Positions 8,902-17,525 of a stretch of 64,000 nt of DNA are shown here, in pieces (position 1 is the first letter of the stretch; each line of letters starts with the position of its first letter). The stretch is from JAKAWQ01 sp963745975 (GTDB lineage: Bacteria > Pseudomonadota > Alphaproteobacteria > Acetobacterales > Acetobacteraceae): assembly GCA_963745975.1 (NCBI GenBank), contig CAVUZJ010000004.1:62001-126000 (forward strand). The letters run 5' to 3'. Both the position numbers and the translations under genes were made by a program. The notes below the pieces were generated by a model. It did not search any database. It worked only from the letters and a program-made list of their open reading frames with translations, and had not been told where the DNA came from.

Positions 8902-9996
8902 ATGCAAGGAAACCTCGCAAGGCGGAGCCTGCTCGCCGGCACGGGCGCCGGGCTGATTGCCGCGAGCCTGCCGGGCCGCGCCCGCGCGGCAGGCGGCAAG
9001 CTCAATATCGCGCTCTCCAACTCGTACATCGGCAACAAGTGGCGGATCGAGATGGAGAACCTCTTCAAGGCGGCGCTCCAGATGGAGCCGTACAAGAGCC
9101 AGGTGGACGGAACCTGGTTCAACTCCGGCAACGATGTCAGCCAGGAGAGCCAGCAGATGAGCGGGCTGATCGGCGAGCGCGTCGATGCGATCCTGGTCGA
9201 TGCGGCATCGCCCACCGGGCTCAACGGCATCATCCGCCAGGCGACCGAACGGGGAATCCTCGTCGTCTCGTACGACAACGTCGTGACCGCTCCAACCGCG
9301 ATCAAGGTCAACACCGACCAGTTCGAGTTCGGCAAGAAGCTTGCCGGATTCCTCGCCCAGAAGCTTGGCGGCAAGGGCAACGTGATCATGGTGACCGGGG
9401 TCGCCGGCACCTACGTCGACCAGCAGCGCAACGAAGGCGCCGATTCCGTCTGGAAGGCGAACCCCGGGATCAAGGTCGTCAACCGCTACACGGGGATGTG
9501 GGATTCCTCGGTCGCCGAGCGCAACACGTCCGCCATCCTGCCGAGCTTGCCGAAGATCGACGGCATCTGGTGCCAGGGCGGCACGGACGGCGTGCTGAAG
9601 GCCTTCATCGCGGCGAAGCGGACGCCGCTGCCGCCCACCGCGGGCGAGGCCGAGAACGGCTTTCGCAAGTTCATGACGCCGGCGGGCTACATGGGCCAGC
9701 ACGTGGACGGGCTCTCGATCGGCCAGCCGCCCTATCTCGTGCTCGTCTCGCTGGAGCTGGCCCGCCGCATCCTGCAGAAATCCTATCCGCACAAGGACAT
9801 CACGATCCCCTTCCCCTATGTCACGAACGCGACCGTGAAGGTGGGGGAGACGGTGTTCCCGGACCTGCCGGACAGCTTCTTCGCCGACTTCACCGACAGC
9901 GGCCCGGAGGCGACGGTGAAGATCTGCGTCGATGCCGCGCTGACCGGCAAGCCCTGCGCCGGCAATCTCGACATCCGGCTGCCGCCGACCGCATGA
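8902..9996 (+). CDS. sugar-type ABC transporter periplasmic binding protein
   Basis: 364 residues with a Tat-like leader (ARRSLLAGTGAGLIAASLPG, cleavage after RARA). The body is a type-I periplasmic binding fold of the ribose/galactose family: KLNIALSNSYIGNKWRIEME, the 'DAILVDAASPTGLNGIIRQA' segment, and a hinge in the middle. AACGGGAGGAAC precedes the ATG. It heads a four-gene operon (binding protein, ATPase, two permeases) in which each gene overlaps or abuts the next. The ligand is not evident. Confidence 0.9.
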   Translation: MQGNLARRSLLAGTGAGLIAASLPGRARAAGGKLNIALSNSYIGNKWRIEMENLFKAALQMEPYKSQVDGTWFNSGNDVSQESQQMSGLIGERVDAILVDAASPTGLNGIIRQATERGILVVSYDNVVTAPTAIKVNTDQFEFGKKLAGFLAQKLGGKGNVIMVTGVAGTYVDQQRNEGADSVWKANPGIKVVNRYTGMWDSSVAERNTSAILPSLPKIDGIWCQGGTDGVLKAFIAAKRTPLPPTAGEAENGFRKFMTPAGYMGQHVDGLSIGQPPYLVLVSLELARRILQKSYPHKDITIPFPYVTNATVKVGETVFPDLPDSFFADFTDSGPEATVKICVDAALTGKPCAGNLDIRLPPTA

Positions 9997-11525
9997 GCGG
10001 GGCGCCGGCGGCGGAGCGGGAGCCGGCCGCTTCGATCGCCGCGCGCGGGGCGAGCAAGGCGTTCGGCGGCGTGCAGGCGCTGCGCTCCGCCTCGTTCGCC
10101 GCGCGCGCCGGCGAGGTGCACGCGCTCGTCGGCGAGAACGGGGCGGGGAAATCGACGCTCATCAAGATACTCGGCGGGCGGCTCGCCCCGGACGCCGGCA
10201 GCGTCTTGCTCGAGGGCAGCCCGGTGCGGCTTGCGGGCACGGCGGGCGCGGCGCGCCGCGGCATCGGCACCGTCTTCCAGGAGCTGACGCTGCTGCCCTG
10301 GATGAGTGTCGCCGAGAATCTGCTGCTCGGTCGCGAGCCGCGCTCCGCCTTGGGCCTCATCCGCCGCTCAGCCCTCGCGCCCGAGGCCGAGGCCGTGCTG
10401 GGGAGGCTTGGCGTCCACCATATCGACCCGCGCGCGCTCGCGAGCGAGGTCTCGCTCGCCGAGCGCCAGATCGTCGAGATCGCGCGCGTCATCATCCGCC
10501 GCCCGCGCATCCTCCTGCTCGACGAGCCCACCTCCTCGCTCGTCGAGCGCGAGGTGGAGTGGCTGTTCGCCCGCATCCGTGAGCTGCGCGCCGCCGGCAC
10601 CGCCATTGTCTTCACTTCGCATCGGTGGAACGAGATCACCTCGATTGCCGACCGGATCACGATTTTCCGCAACGGCGCGGAGGTCGGCACCTACACCGCG
10701 ATCGACGAGGGCGAGGCGATCACGCTGATGACCGGCCGCCGGGTCGAGGCGCTCTATCCGCGGCTGCCGGCGGTGCCCGCCGACGCGGCGGCCACGCTCG
10801 CGCTCGTGCCCGCCGCTTCCGAGAGCCCGGGCACGTTCGCATTCTCGCTCGTCGCCGGCGAGATACTCGGCATCGGCGGGCTCGCGGGCCAGGGGCATCG
10901 CGAGCTCTTTCTCGGCCTCTTCGGCGCCCCGGCCCTGAAGCGGGGCGTGATCCACGTCGGCGGCAAGCCGGTGCGCATCGCGAGCCCGGCGGATGCGATC
11001 GCTGCCGGCCTCGGCATCGCGCTGGTGCCGGAGGACCGCAAGTCCGAGGGATTGCTGCTGCCGCTTTCGGTACGCGACAATCTCACGCTTCCCATTCTTG
11101 GGCGGCTCTCCCGCGCGGGCGTGATCCGCGGCGGGGAGGAGCGGCGGATGAGCCGGGAGATCATCTCCCGCCTCGGCATCGCGACGCCGAGCCCGGCGCA
11201 GAAGGTGGGCGCGCTCTCCGGCGGCAACCAGCAGAAGGTCCTGGTCGGGCGCTGGCTGCTCGCCCAATCGCGGATCCTGCTGCTCTACGACGTGACGCGC
11301 GGCGTCGATGTCGCGACCAAGCACGAGATCTACGAGCTCATGGCACGGCTCGCGGGCGAGGGGAGGGCGATTCTTTTCTACTCGTCCGACACCGAGGAGC
11401 TCGCGCATCTCTGCCACCGCGTGCTCGTTCTGCGCGGCGGGCGGATCGCGGCCGAGCTTGCCCCGCCGGCGCTCGACGCCGAGGCGATCGTTGCGGCCGC
11501 GATGCGTGAAACGCATGCCGCCTGA
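9993..11525 (+). CDS. sugar ABC transporter ATPase, two NBDs
   Basis: 510 residues starting at ATG 9993, overlapping the binding-protein stop by ATGA. NBD1 has Walker A GENGAGKSTL, a Q-loop at VFQELT, a degenerate signature EVSLAERQIVEIAR and Walker B ILLLDEPTSSL. NBD2 lacks a canonical Walker A (normal for this RbsA/MglA-type subfamily) but keeps ALSGGNQQKVLVGRWL; its Walker B region reads ILLLYDVTRGVD, where most relatives have LDEPTRGID, so the second catalytic carboxylate pattern is altered. It powers import with the two permeases downstream. Confidence 0.92.
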   Translation: MSGAPAAEREPAASIAARGASKAFGGVQALRSASFAARAGEVHALVGENGAGKSTLIKILGGRLAPDAGSVLLEGSPVRLAGTAGAARRGIGTVFQELTLLPWMSVAENLLLGREPRSALGLIRRSALAPEAEAVLGRLGVHHIDPRALASEVSLAERQIVEIARVIIRRPRILLLDEPTSSLVEREVEWLFARIRELRAAGTAIVFTSHRWNEITSIADRITIFRNGAEVGTYTAIDEGEAITLMTGRRVEALYPRLPAVPADAAATLALVPAASESPGTFAFSLVAGEILGIGGLAGQGHRELFLGLFGAPALKRGVIHVGGKPVRIASPADAIAAGLGIALVPEDRKSEGLLLPLSVRDNLTLPILGRLSRAGVIRGGEERRMSREIISRLGIATPSPAQKVGALSGGNQQKVLVGRWLLAQSRILLLYDVTRGVDVATKHEIYELMARLAGEGRAILFYSSDTEELAHLCHRVLVLRGGRIAAELAPPALDAEAIVAAAMRETHAA

Positions 11526-12537
11526 GTCTTCCGTGATCGACGACGCGAGAACGCAAGAGACCCGCCCGCGGCGCCCGCGCGCGGCGCACGTCATCGGCCA
11601 GAACATCGGGCTCATCCTTGCCGCTTCCATCCTGCTGCTCAGCGTGGTCGTTTTCGCCGCGATGTTCGTGCTCGAGCAGCATCGCCTGCCGGGCAACTTC
11701 GAGATCACCTCCACTGTCGACAACACGATGCCGCTGGCGCTCGCCGCGATCGGCCAGACGGTGGTCGTCCTGACGCGCGGCATCGATCTCTCGGTGGGCG
11801 GCGTGGTCGATCTCACCAACGCGCTCGCCGCGATCTACCTTGCCGGAAGTGTTGCGCACATGGCGCTCGTCGCCGCGCTCGTCGTGCTGGTCGGCGCCGC
11901 GGCGGGCCTCGTCAACGGCCTCCTCGTCGGACTCGGGCGCTTGCAGCCGATCGTCGTCACGCTGGCGACGCTCTCGATCTTCCAGGGGCTGGCGATCCGC
12001 GTTTTGCCGCAGCCGGGCGGCACCGTGCCGGAGGGCTTCACGGACCTGCTCGTCAACACCAACGGGCCGTTCGCGCTCTTCTTCCTCGTCCTTGCGGCAC
12101 TCGGCTGGATGGCGCTCCGGCGCTCGCGGATCGGCGTCGAGATCTTCGCCGTGGGGAACGACGAGCAGGCGGCGATCGCGCACGGGATCAGCGCCGTGCG
12201 CACGAAGATCATCGCCTATACGATCGGCGGTGCGCTCTATGCCCTGGCGGGCCTCTTCCTCGCCGCCAACGCCACCTCGGGCGATGCCACCAGTGGCAAC
12301 GTCTATACCCTCACCTCGATCGTCGCGACGGTGCTGGGCGGGGTCAGCCTCTTCGGCGGGCGCGGCAGCGCGGTGGGCGCGATCTGCGGCGCCTTCATCA
12401 CGACGATGATCGTCAACATCCTCTTCTATGCCCACATCAACCCGCTCTACCAGTCCTTCTACGAGGGGCTGTTCCTCGTCATCGCCGTCGTGCTGGGCGC
12501 CGCGATCGGCCGCCTGGTGCGGCGCGAAAGATCCTAG
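11515..12537 (+). CDS. sugar ABC transporter permease 1 (RbsC family)
   Basis: 340 residues from ATG 11515, overlapping the ATPase by 11 bases; GTG 11533 is an alternative start. It is an inner-membrane BPD_transp_2 permease with about 8-10 helices, and the family signature GQTVVVLTRGIDLSVGGVVD is clear. The C-terminal half has VLGGVSLFGGRGSAVGAICG, the EAA-like coupling region of this family. It probably forms a heterodimer with the next gene. Confidence 0.9.
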   Translation: MPPESSVIDDARTQETRPRRPRAAHVIGQNIGLILAASILLLSVVVFAAMFVLEQHRLPGNFEITSTVDNTMPLALAAIGQTVVVLTRGIDLSVGGVVDLTNALAAIYLAGSVAHMALVAALVVLVGAAAGLVNGLLVGLGRLQPIVVTLATLSIFQGLAIRVLPQPGGTVPEGFTDLLVNTNGPFALFFLVLAALGWMALRRSRIGVEIFAVGNDEQAAIAHGISAVRTKIIAYTIGGALYALAGLFLAANATSGDATSGNVYTLTSIVATVLGGVSLFGGRGSAVGAICGAFITTMIVNILFYAHINPLYQSFYEGLFLVIAVVLGAAIGRLVRRERS

Positions 12538-12539
12538 TC

Positions 12540-13505
12540 GTGCTCGGGGCTGTGCTCGCGCGCCTGACGCCGGACGGAATCCGCATCGTCGCCGCCTACT
12601 GCGCCGCGGTCGCGCTCTTCGTCATCGGCGCCTTCGTCCACCCCGGCTTTGCGAGCTTTCCGAGCGTCACCTCGATCCTGCTCGTCGCCTCCTTCGTCGG
12701 CCTGGTCGCGGCCGGGCAGTGCTTCGTCATCCTCATCGGCGGCATCGATCTCTCGGTGCCGTGGGTCCTGAACGCGGCGGCGATCCTGCTTGCGACGTCC
12801 TCGCTCGGCCAGGATCAGCGCGCGCCCTATGCGATCGCGCTCACACTCGGCATGGGTGCGCTGGTGGGCGGTGCCAACGGCGTGTTCATCGTCTGGTTCG
12901 GTGTGCCGGCGGTGGTGATGACGCTCGCCATGAACGGCATCGTCGAGGGCCTGGCACTCGGCCTCTCGGGCGGCATGACCTGCGCCGCCTGCGCGTCGTA
13001 CGCGCCCCCCGTGGTCGCCGCTGCCGTGCACGGCGTCTTCCTCGGCGTGCCTGCCGCCCTCTGGCTTTGGCTCGCCGTCGTTCTCGTCGTCTCCTTCGTG
13101 CTGAGCTTCACCCGGTTCGGGCGCGCGACCTACGCGATCGGCAACAACCCGCGCGCGGCCTTCCTCGCCGGCGTCAACGTCAACCGGACGACCGTCCTTC
13201 TCTATATGCTGAGCGGGATTTTCTCGGCGCTGGCAGGCATCCTGCTCGTGGGCTTCGGCGGGCAGGCCTCGCTCGGCATGGGCGATCCCTATCTCTTCCA
13301 GTCGATCGCGGCGGTGGTGATCGGGGGCGTGAGCATCCTTGGCGGCCGGGGGAGCTATCTCGGCGCCGCGGCCGGCGCGGTGAGCCTCACCGCACTCGTG
13401 AGCGTCCTGCTCGCGCTCAATATGCCGGAGTACGGCCGCAGCATCATCTATGGCGTGGTCATCCTCGCCCTTCTGCTCCTCTACGGCCGCGAGCAGAGAG
13501 AATAG
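12540..13505 (+). CDS. sugar ABC transporter permease 2 (RbsC family)
   Basis: 321 residues starting at GTG 12540, 2 bases after the previous stop. Signatures are GQCFVILIGGIDLSVPWVLN and VVIGGVSILGGRGSYLGAAA. About 9 helices are predicted. Two different permeases with one double-NBD ATPase is the layout of AI-2/rhamnose/autoinducer-type and several pentose importers; the ligand remains unknown. It ends 6 bases before the convergent yoeB gene. Confidence 0.9.
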   Translation: MLGAVLARLTPDGIRIVAAYCAAVALFVIGAFVHPGFASFPSVTSILLVASFVGLVAAGQCFVILIGGIDLSVPWVLNAAAILLATSSLGQDQRAPYAIALTLGMGALVGGANGVFIVWFGVPAVVMTLAMNGIVEGLALGLSGGMTCAACASYAPPVVAAAVHGVFLGVPAALWLWLAVVLVVSFVLSFTRFGRATYAIGNNPRAAFLAGVNVNRTTVLLYMLSGIFSALAGILLVGFGGQASLGMGDPYLFQSIAAVVIGGVSILGGRGSYLGAAAGAVSLTALVSVLLALNMPEYGRSIIYGVVILALLLLYGREQRE

Positions 13506-13511
13506 GGCGGT

Positions 13512-13790
13512 TCACCCTTTCCCATAGTGATAGCGGCAGGCCGCGATCTCGATGCGTTGATCGCCGCCCGGCTTGCCGGCGATCCGATAGACGAGCCGGT
13601 GATCTCCGGTGATCCGGCGCGACCACCAGCCCGCGAGATCCCCCTTCAAGGGCTCCGGCTTGCCAAGGCCCTTGAAGGGATTTCTCCAACAATCCTCGAT
13701 CAGCGCATTGAGCCGCTCGAGAATGTCGGGCTCGTTCTTCGCCCAGTGCCGATAATCGTCCCAGCCGCCGTCGGTGAAGTGGACCTTCAC
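13512..13790 (-). CDS. yoeB: YoeB-type mRNA interferase toxin
   Basis: 92 residues, a RelE-fold ribosome-dependent ribonuclease. The YoeB signature runs along the whole protein: W..Y..W at 10-16, RNPFKGLGKPEPLKGDLAGW, SRRITGDHRLVYR and the C-terminal CRYHYGKG. The catalytic Glu46/Arg65/His83 equivalents (E in KPEPLK, R in SRRI and H in CRYHY) are all present, so it should be active. It overlaps the antitoxin gene by ATGA, the normal antitoxin-first order. Confidence 0.95.
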   Translation of the reverse strand: MKVHFTDGGWDDYRHWAKNEPDILERLNALIEDCWRNPFKGLGKPEPLKGDLAGWWSRRITGDHRLVYRIAGKPGGDQRIEIAACRYHYGKG

Positions 13791-14056
13791 CCCTTCGCGG
13801 CCGGCGCGAGGAGCCTGCGTTCCTTCGTGCGCCCTGCCGCGGCGGAACGGACGGACCGCAAAAGACGCTTCGCATTGGCCGGGCTGCGCAGCAGGTGAAC
13901 CGTCTCCTGCCAGCCCTCGAATTCCTTCTCGGAGAGGATCACGACGTTTCCCTTCCCGCCCTGGCGGGTCACCAGGATGGGGGCGCGGCCATCGGCGGCC
14001 TCGTCCATGTAGCGGGCGAGGTTCTGCCTGAGCTCGGTGTACGAAACCTGTGCCAT
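13787..14056 (-). CDS. yefM: YefM/Phd-type antitoxin
   Basis: 89 residues opening MAQVSYTELRQNLARYMDEA, the DNA-binding N-terminus of YefM/Phd antitoxins, followed by PILVTRQGGKGNVVILSEKEFEGWQET and a basic, probably disordered toxin-binding tail. It is expected to bind YoeB and to repress its own promoter upstream of 14056. The tail (about residues 60-89) is unusually Arg/Ala-rich. Confidence 0.95.
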   Translation of the reverse strand: MAQVSYTELRQNLARYMDEAADGRAPILVTRQGGKGNVVILSEKEFEGWQETVHLLRSPANAKRLLRSVRSAAAGRTKERRLLAPAAKG

Positions 14057-14122
14057 CGCGCCCTTCCGGAGGATCAGTACAAAAAGATGTACGCCGCCGG
14101 GAGCGCCGTCAAGGCCCGACGG

Positions 14123-14659
14123 TCAGACCGGGAGGGCCATGCGGACCGCGACGAAGAGTCCGGCGCCAGCGGCGAGCAGGAGCAGGGGATTGATGCGCGT
14201 CGTCATCAAGACGCCGGTCGAGGCGAACGCGATGCCGCGGGCGAGCCAGCCGCCATCGAGCGAGCGGAGCAGCACATAGACGGCCGCGAGGATGAACCCC
14301 GCGGCAACCGGCCTCAAGCCGCGCTCGAGCGCCTTCTGCCAGCGCGCGCCCTGGTGGCGCTTCCAGAGGTGGGCGACGCCGTAGATCAGGAAGGTGGTCG
14401 GGCCGAAGATGCCGATCGTGGCGACGATGGCGCCGGCGACGCCCGCGACCTGCCAGCCGATCAGCGTCACCAGGAGCGAGCCGGGCCCCGGCGCCATTCG
14501 GGAAATGGCGAAATCGTTCACGAACTCGGCCGCGGTCATCCAGTGATGCACGCCGACGACCTCGCGCTCGATCCCCGCGACCACGGACTGCCCGCCGCCG
14601 ATCGTGGCGAGCGAGAGCGGCGCGAAGACGGCGAAGAGGCTGAGGAGGAGTTTTCCCAA
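14123..14659 (-). CDS. chromate transporter, C-terminal half-protein (ChrA family)
   Basis: 178 residues from TTG 14659 (the open frame runs further upstream, but there it only shadows the preceding gene). It opens with GKLLLSLFAVFAPLSLATIGGGQSVV and has the second-domain motif FAISRMAPGPGSLLVTLIGW. The CHR superfamily is often encoded as two short halves; this is the second, starting 5 bases after the first half's stop. It exports chromate/sulfate-like anions by proton exchange in known members. The start codon is the least certain part. Confidence 0.8.
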   Translation of the reverse strand: MGKLLLSLFAVFAPLSLATIGGGQSVVAGIEREVVGVHHWMTAAEFVNDFAISRMAPGPGSLLVTLIGWQVAGVAGAIVATIGIFGPTTFLIYGVAHLWKRHQGARWQKALERGLRPVAAGFILAAVYVLLRSLDGGWLARGIAFASTGVLMTTRINPLLLLAAGAGLFVAVRMALPV

Positions 14660-14664
14660 TGGGG

Positions 14665-15234
14665 CTAGGCCCGGGCGAGCTTGGCGTATTCGATGGCGAC
14701 GCTGAGCGATCCAGCGACGAGCAGCACCCACACCAGCGGCCAGCGGAAAATCCCGACGACGAGGAACGTCGCGGCGAGGACGATGACCGGCATGATCCCC
14801 GGCGGCACGCGGCGGGCGGCCGTGATGCCCATCGAAAACGAGAGCCCGATCGCCGCCGCGGCCGCGCCGTCGAGGGCGAGATGGGTGACGGAAAAGCGAG
14901 TGAGCAGGGAGAAGAGCATGCCGATCAGCACGATCACGACCGCAGGCGGCAGGACGATGCCCGCGAACCCCACCACCGCGCCCGGCGTGCCGAGCAGGCG
15001 AAAGCCGATCCAGATCGCCATGTTCGTGACATTGACGCCCGGCAGCGCCTGGGAGATCGCAAGCCCGTTGAGGAATTCCTCTTCCGAGAGCCAGTTCCTG
15101 TCCTGCACGAACTCGCGGAGCAGCCAACCGCTGAGCCCGCCCCCGAAGCTGGTCAGCCCGATCCGGGTGAAAGCGAAAAAAAGACGAAGCGCGGTCGGGC
15201 GCGGCGTCGTGCGTTGCTGCGGGGCGGTCGGCAT
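14665..15234 (-). CDS. chromate transporter, N-terminal half-protein (ChrA family)
   Basis: 189 residues. Motifs are FFAFTRIGLTSFGGGLSGWL, LNGLAISQALPGVNVTNMAIW and a following LPPAVVIVLIG helix, all typical of CHR domain 1 with about 5-6 helices. It pairs with the downstream half for a complete transporter. The 240 bases upstream, shared with divergent hyuA, should hold its promoter; no regulator gene (chrB) is adjacent. Confidence 0.9.
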   Translation of the reverse strand: MPTAPQQRTTPRPTALRLFFAFTRIGLTSFGGGLSGWLLREFVQDRNWLSEEEFLNGLAISQALPGVNVTNMAIWIGFRLLGTPGAVVGFAGIVLPPAVVIVLIGMLFSLLTRFSVTHLALDGAAAAAIGLSFSMGITAARRVPPGIMPVIVLAATFLVVGIFRWPLVWVLLVAGSLSVAIEYAKLARA

Positions 15235-15476
15235 GAGCGGCCCTTCATCCGGCGATGCGTGAGTGCGCGATCAGGATGCGCCCCGCGCCGGTTCCCGCGA
15301 AGCGTCAATCCGGCAGGCGAGCGCTACGCAGGGCCCCGTTGACCGGGTCAGGGTCGCTGTCCTAAATTTCAGCGGAATGCAAGCGCTCGCGCGCGGGAGA
15401 CAAAAGTGATCCGTTCCGTACTTGCCTCTCTTCTGGTCAGACCTCGCGCGCACGAAGCCGGGCGCGGCGGCTAGCG

Positions 15477-17516
15477 ATGGCCTTCCGGGTCGGCGTCGAT
15501 ATCGGCGGCTCCTTCACCGATTTCGCGGTGCTCGACGAGGAAGACGGGCAGGTGCGCACGCTCAAGGTCTTCTCCCGCCCCGACCAGCCGGGGGAGGAGG
15601 TGCTGGAGGGCCTCTCCCAGCTTGAGCGGCGCTACGGCATCGCGGCCGGGCAGATCGGGTATTTCACGCACGGAACGACAATCGGCGTGAACACGGTGAT
15701 CCAGCGCAAGGGCCTCCGCCTTGCGCTCTTCGCGACCAGGGGCTTCGTCGACGTTCTGGAGCTGGCGCGGCTCAAGATCGCCGACATGTACGACCTTTTC
15801 AGCCGCCGGCCGACGCCGCTGGTGACGCGCGAGCGGGTGTGGCCGATCGAGGAGCGGATCGACGCCGAGGGCAAGGTGCTGAGCCCGCTCGATCGCGCGA
15901 GCGTCGAGGCCGCACTCGGCCATGCGCGCGAGGCCGGCTGCGAGGGAATCGTCGTCGCGTTGCTGCACAGCTACCGCAATCCCGTGCACGAGCAGGCGGT
16001 GGGCGCGATCATCGCCGAGCGCGCGCCGGAGATGCCGGTGTTCCTCTCCTCGGAGGTGTGGCCGATCGTCCGCGAATATGAGCGCACCGTCACCGCGACG
16101 GTGAGCGGCTATGTGCAGCCGCGGGTCGCGACCTATCTCGCGTCGCTGCAGGCCGCCCTCGGCCGCGCCGGCGTCGCACCGGAGCCGCGCATCACCAAGT
16201 CGAACGGCGGGGTGATGCTGGCGGAGCAGGGCAAGCGCGACTGCATCCAGATGATCCTCTCGGGCACGGCCTCGGGCGTCATCGGTGCCGCCTTCATCGC
16301 CCGCGCCGCCGGCGTCGAGCGCGCGCTTTCGCTCGATATCGGCGGCACCAGCGCGGACATGGCGCTGATCCTCGACGGCCAGCCGCAATATGGCGTGGGC
16401 GAGACGATCGGCGATTTCCGCATCTTCATTCCGTCCGTCTCGGTGAGCTCGATCGGCGAAGGCGGCGGCTCGATCGCCTGGGTGGACGGGCAGGGCGTGC
16501 TGAAGGTGGGGCCGGAGAGCGCGGGCTCGACGCCCGGGCCCGTCTGCTACGGCCGCGGCGGCACGCGGCCGACGGTGACGGACAGCTTCGCCGCCTGCGG
16601 CCTGATCGGGGCGGCGGATCTCGGCTACGATGCGGTGAAGGTGGATCGCGCGGCCGCGCGCGCGGCGATCGCAACGCTTGCGGAACGGCTGGGTGCGACG
16701 GCGGAAAGTGCGGCCGAGGCGATCCAGCGCATCTCCGTCTCGGGGATGTATACCGGCGTGAGCGCGCTCGTTTCCCGCTTCGGGATCGATCCCCGCGAGT
16801 TCACGCTGATCGCCTTCGGCGGCGCGGGCCCGATGCTGGCGCCGATGCTGGCGCGCGCGCTCGGCATCCGCGAGGTGCTGGTCCCGCCGACGCCCGGAGT
16901 CTTGAGCGCGCTCGGCGGGCTGGTCGCGGACGTGAAGAACGATTTCATCCGCACGATCTATGCCGCCCTCGAGCCAGGCGTTGCGCCGAAGCTGCGCGAG
17001 GGATTCGCGGCGCTGGAGGCGCGCGGGCGCGCCTGGCTCGCCGCCGAAGGCACGGCGGAGGGGGCGGCGCGCCTCGCCTACTCCGCGGATATGCGCTATG
17101 CGGGCCAGTCCTTCGAGATCGAGACCGCGCTCGATCCTGCCTGGATCGCGGCCGGCGACCTTGCCGCGATGGCGGAGGCGTTCCATCGCCGCCACGAGGC
17201 GCTGTTCGGCCATTGCGACCGCGGCGCCGCCATGCAGGTGATCAATCTCCGCCTGGTCGCGGAGAGCCCGACAGAGCGGCCGGTGCTGCCCGCTTGGCCG
17301 GCAAGCAGCGAACCGCCGGTTCCAGCCGGCACGCTCGGGGTTTGGCTCGATGGGGCGAGCCGCGAGATCCCGTTCTACCGGCGCGCGGAGCTCGCCGCGG
17401 GCCAGCGCTTCGCCGGGCCCGCGGTGGTGGCGCAGAACGATTGCACGACGATCGCGCCCACCGGCTGCGAGGTCGCGGTCGACGCGATCGGCAATCTCCG
17501 CATCACTCTGGCCTGA
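15477..17516 (+). CDS. hydantoinase/oxoprolinase A subunit family (HyuA)
   Basis: 679 residues, ASKHA-type ATPase fold. The start MAFRVGVDIGGSFTDFAVLD carries the phosphate-1 motif; FTHGTTIGVNTVIQRKG, SLDIGGTSADMALI and FGGAGPMLAPMLA are the other nucleotide-site blocks. HyuA works with HyuB to open lactam rings or, in the acetone/acetophenone carboxylase branch, to carboxylate ketones, using ATP. The pair lies in an operon with hyuB 9 bases downstream and no third subunit, so a hydantoinase or oxoprolinase is the likelier branch. The substrate is unknown. Confidence 0.92.
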   Translation: MAFRVGVDIGGSFTDFAVLDEEDGQVRTLKVFSRPDQPGEEVLEGLSQLERRYGIAAGQIGYFTHGTTIGVNTVIQRKGLRLALFATRGFVDVLELARLKIADMYDLFSRRPTPLVTRERVWPIEERIDAEGKVLSPLDRASVEAALGHAREAGCEGIVVALLHSYRNPVHEQAVGAIIAERAPEMPVFLSSEVWPIVREYERTVTATVSGYVQPRVATYLASLQAALGRAGVAPEPRITKSNGGVMLAEQGKRDCIQMILSGTASGVIGAAFIARAAGVERALSLDIGGTSADMALILDGQPQYGVGETIGDFRIFIPSVSVSSIGEGGGSIAWVDGQGVLKVGPESAGSTPGPVCYGRGGTRPTVTDSFAACGLIGAADLGYDAVKVDRAAARAAIATLAERLGATAESAAEAIQRISVSGMYTGVSALVSRFGIDPREFTLIAFGGAGPMLAPMLARALGIREVLVPPTPGVLSALGGLVADVKNDFIRTIYAALEPGVAPKLREGFAALEARGRAWLAAEGTAEGAARLAYSADMRYAGQSFEIETALDPAWIAAGDLAAMAEAFHRRHEALFGHCDRGAAMQVINLRLVAESPTERPVLPAWPASSEPPVPAGTLGVWLDGASREIPFYRRAELAAGQRFAGPAVVAQNDCTTIAPTGCEVAVDAIGNLRITLA

Positions 17517-17525
17517 GGACCGAAC

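Noticed and set aside
8868..9992. Reading the ABC ATPase as an 885-residue protein starting at 8868
   Set aside because: The first 375 codons overlap the binding-protein gene in another frame and are Arg/Gly-rich. The ATG at 9993 overlapping the previous stop is the natural start.
14660..15127. Upstream extension of the second chromate-transporter half to 334 residues
   Set aside because: The added N-terminus is a shadow of the first half. Homology begins at GKLLLSLF near TTG 14659.
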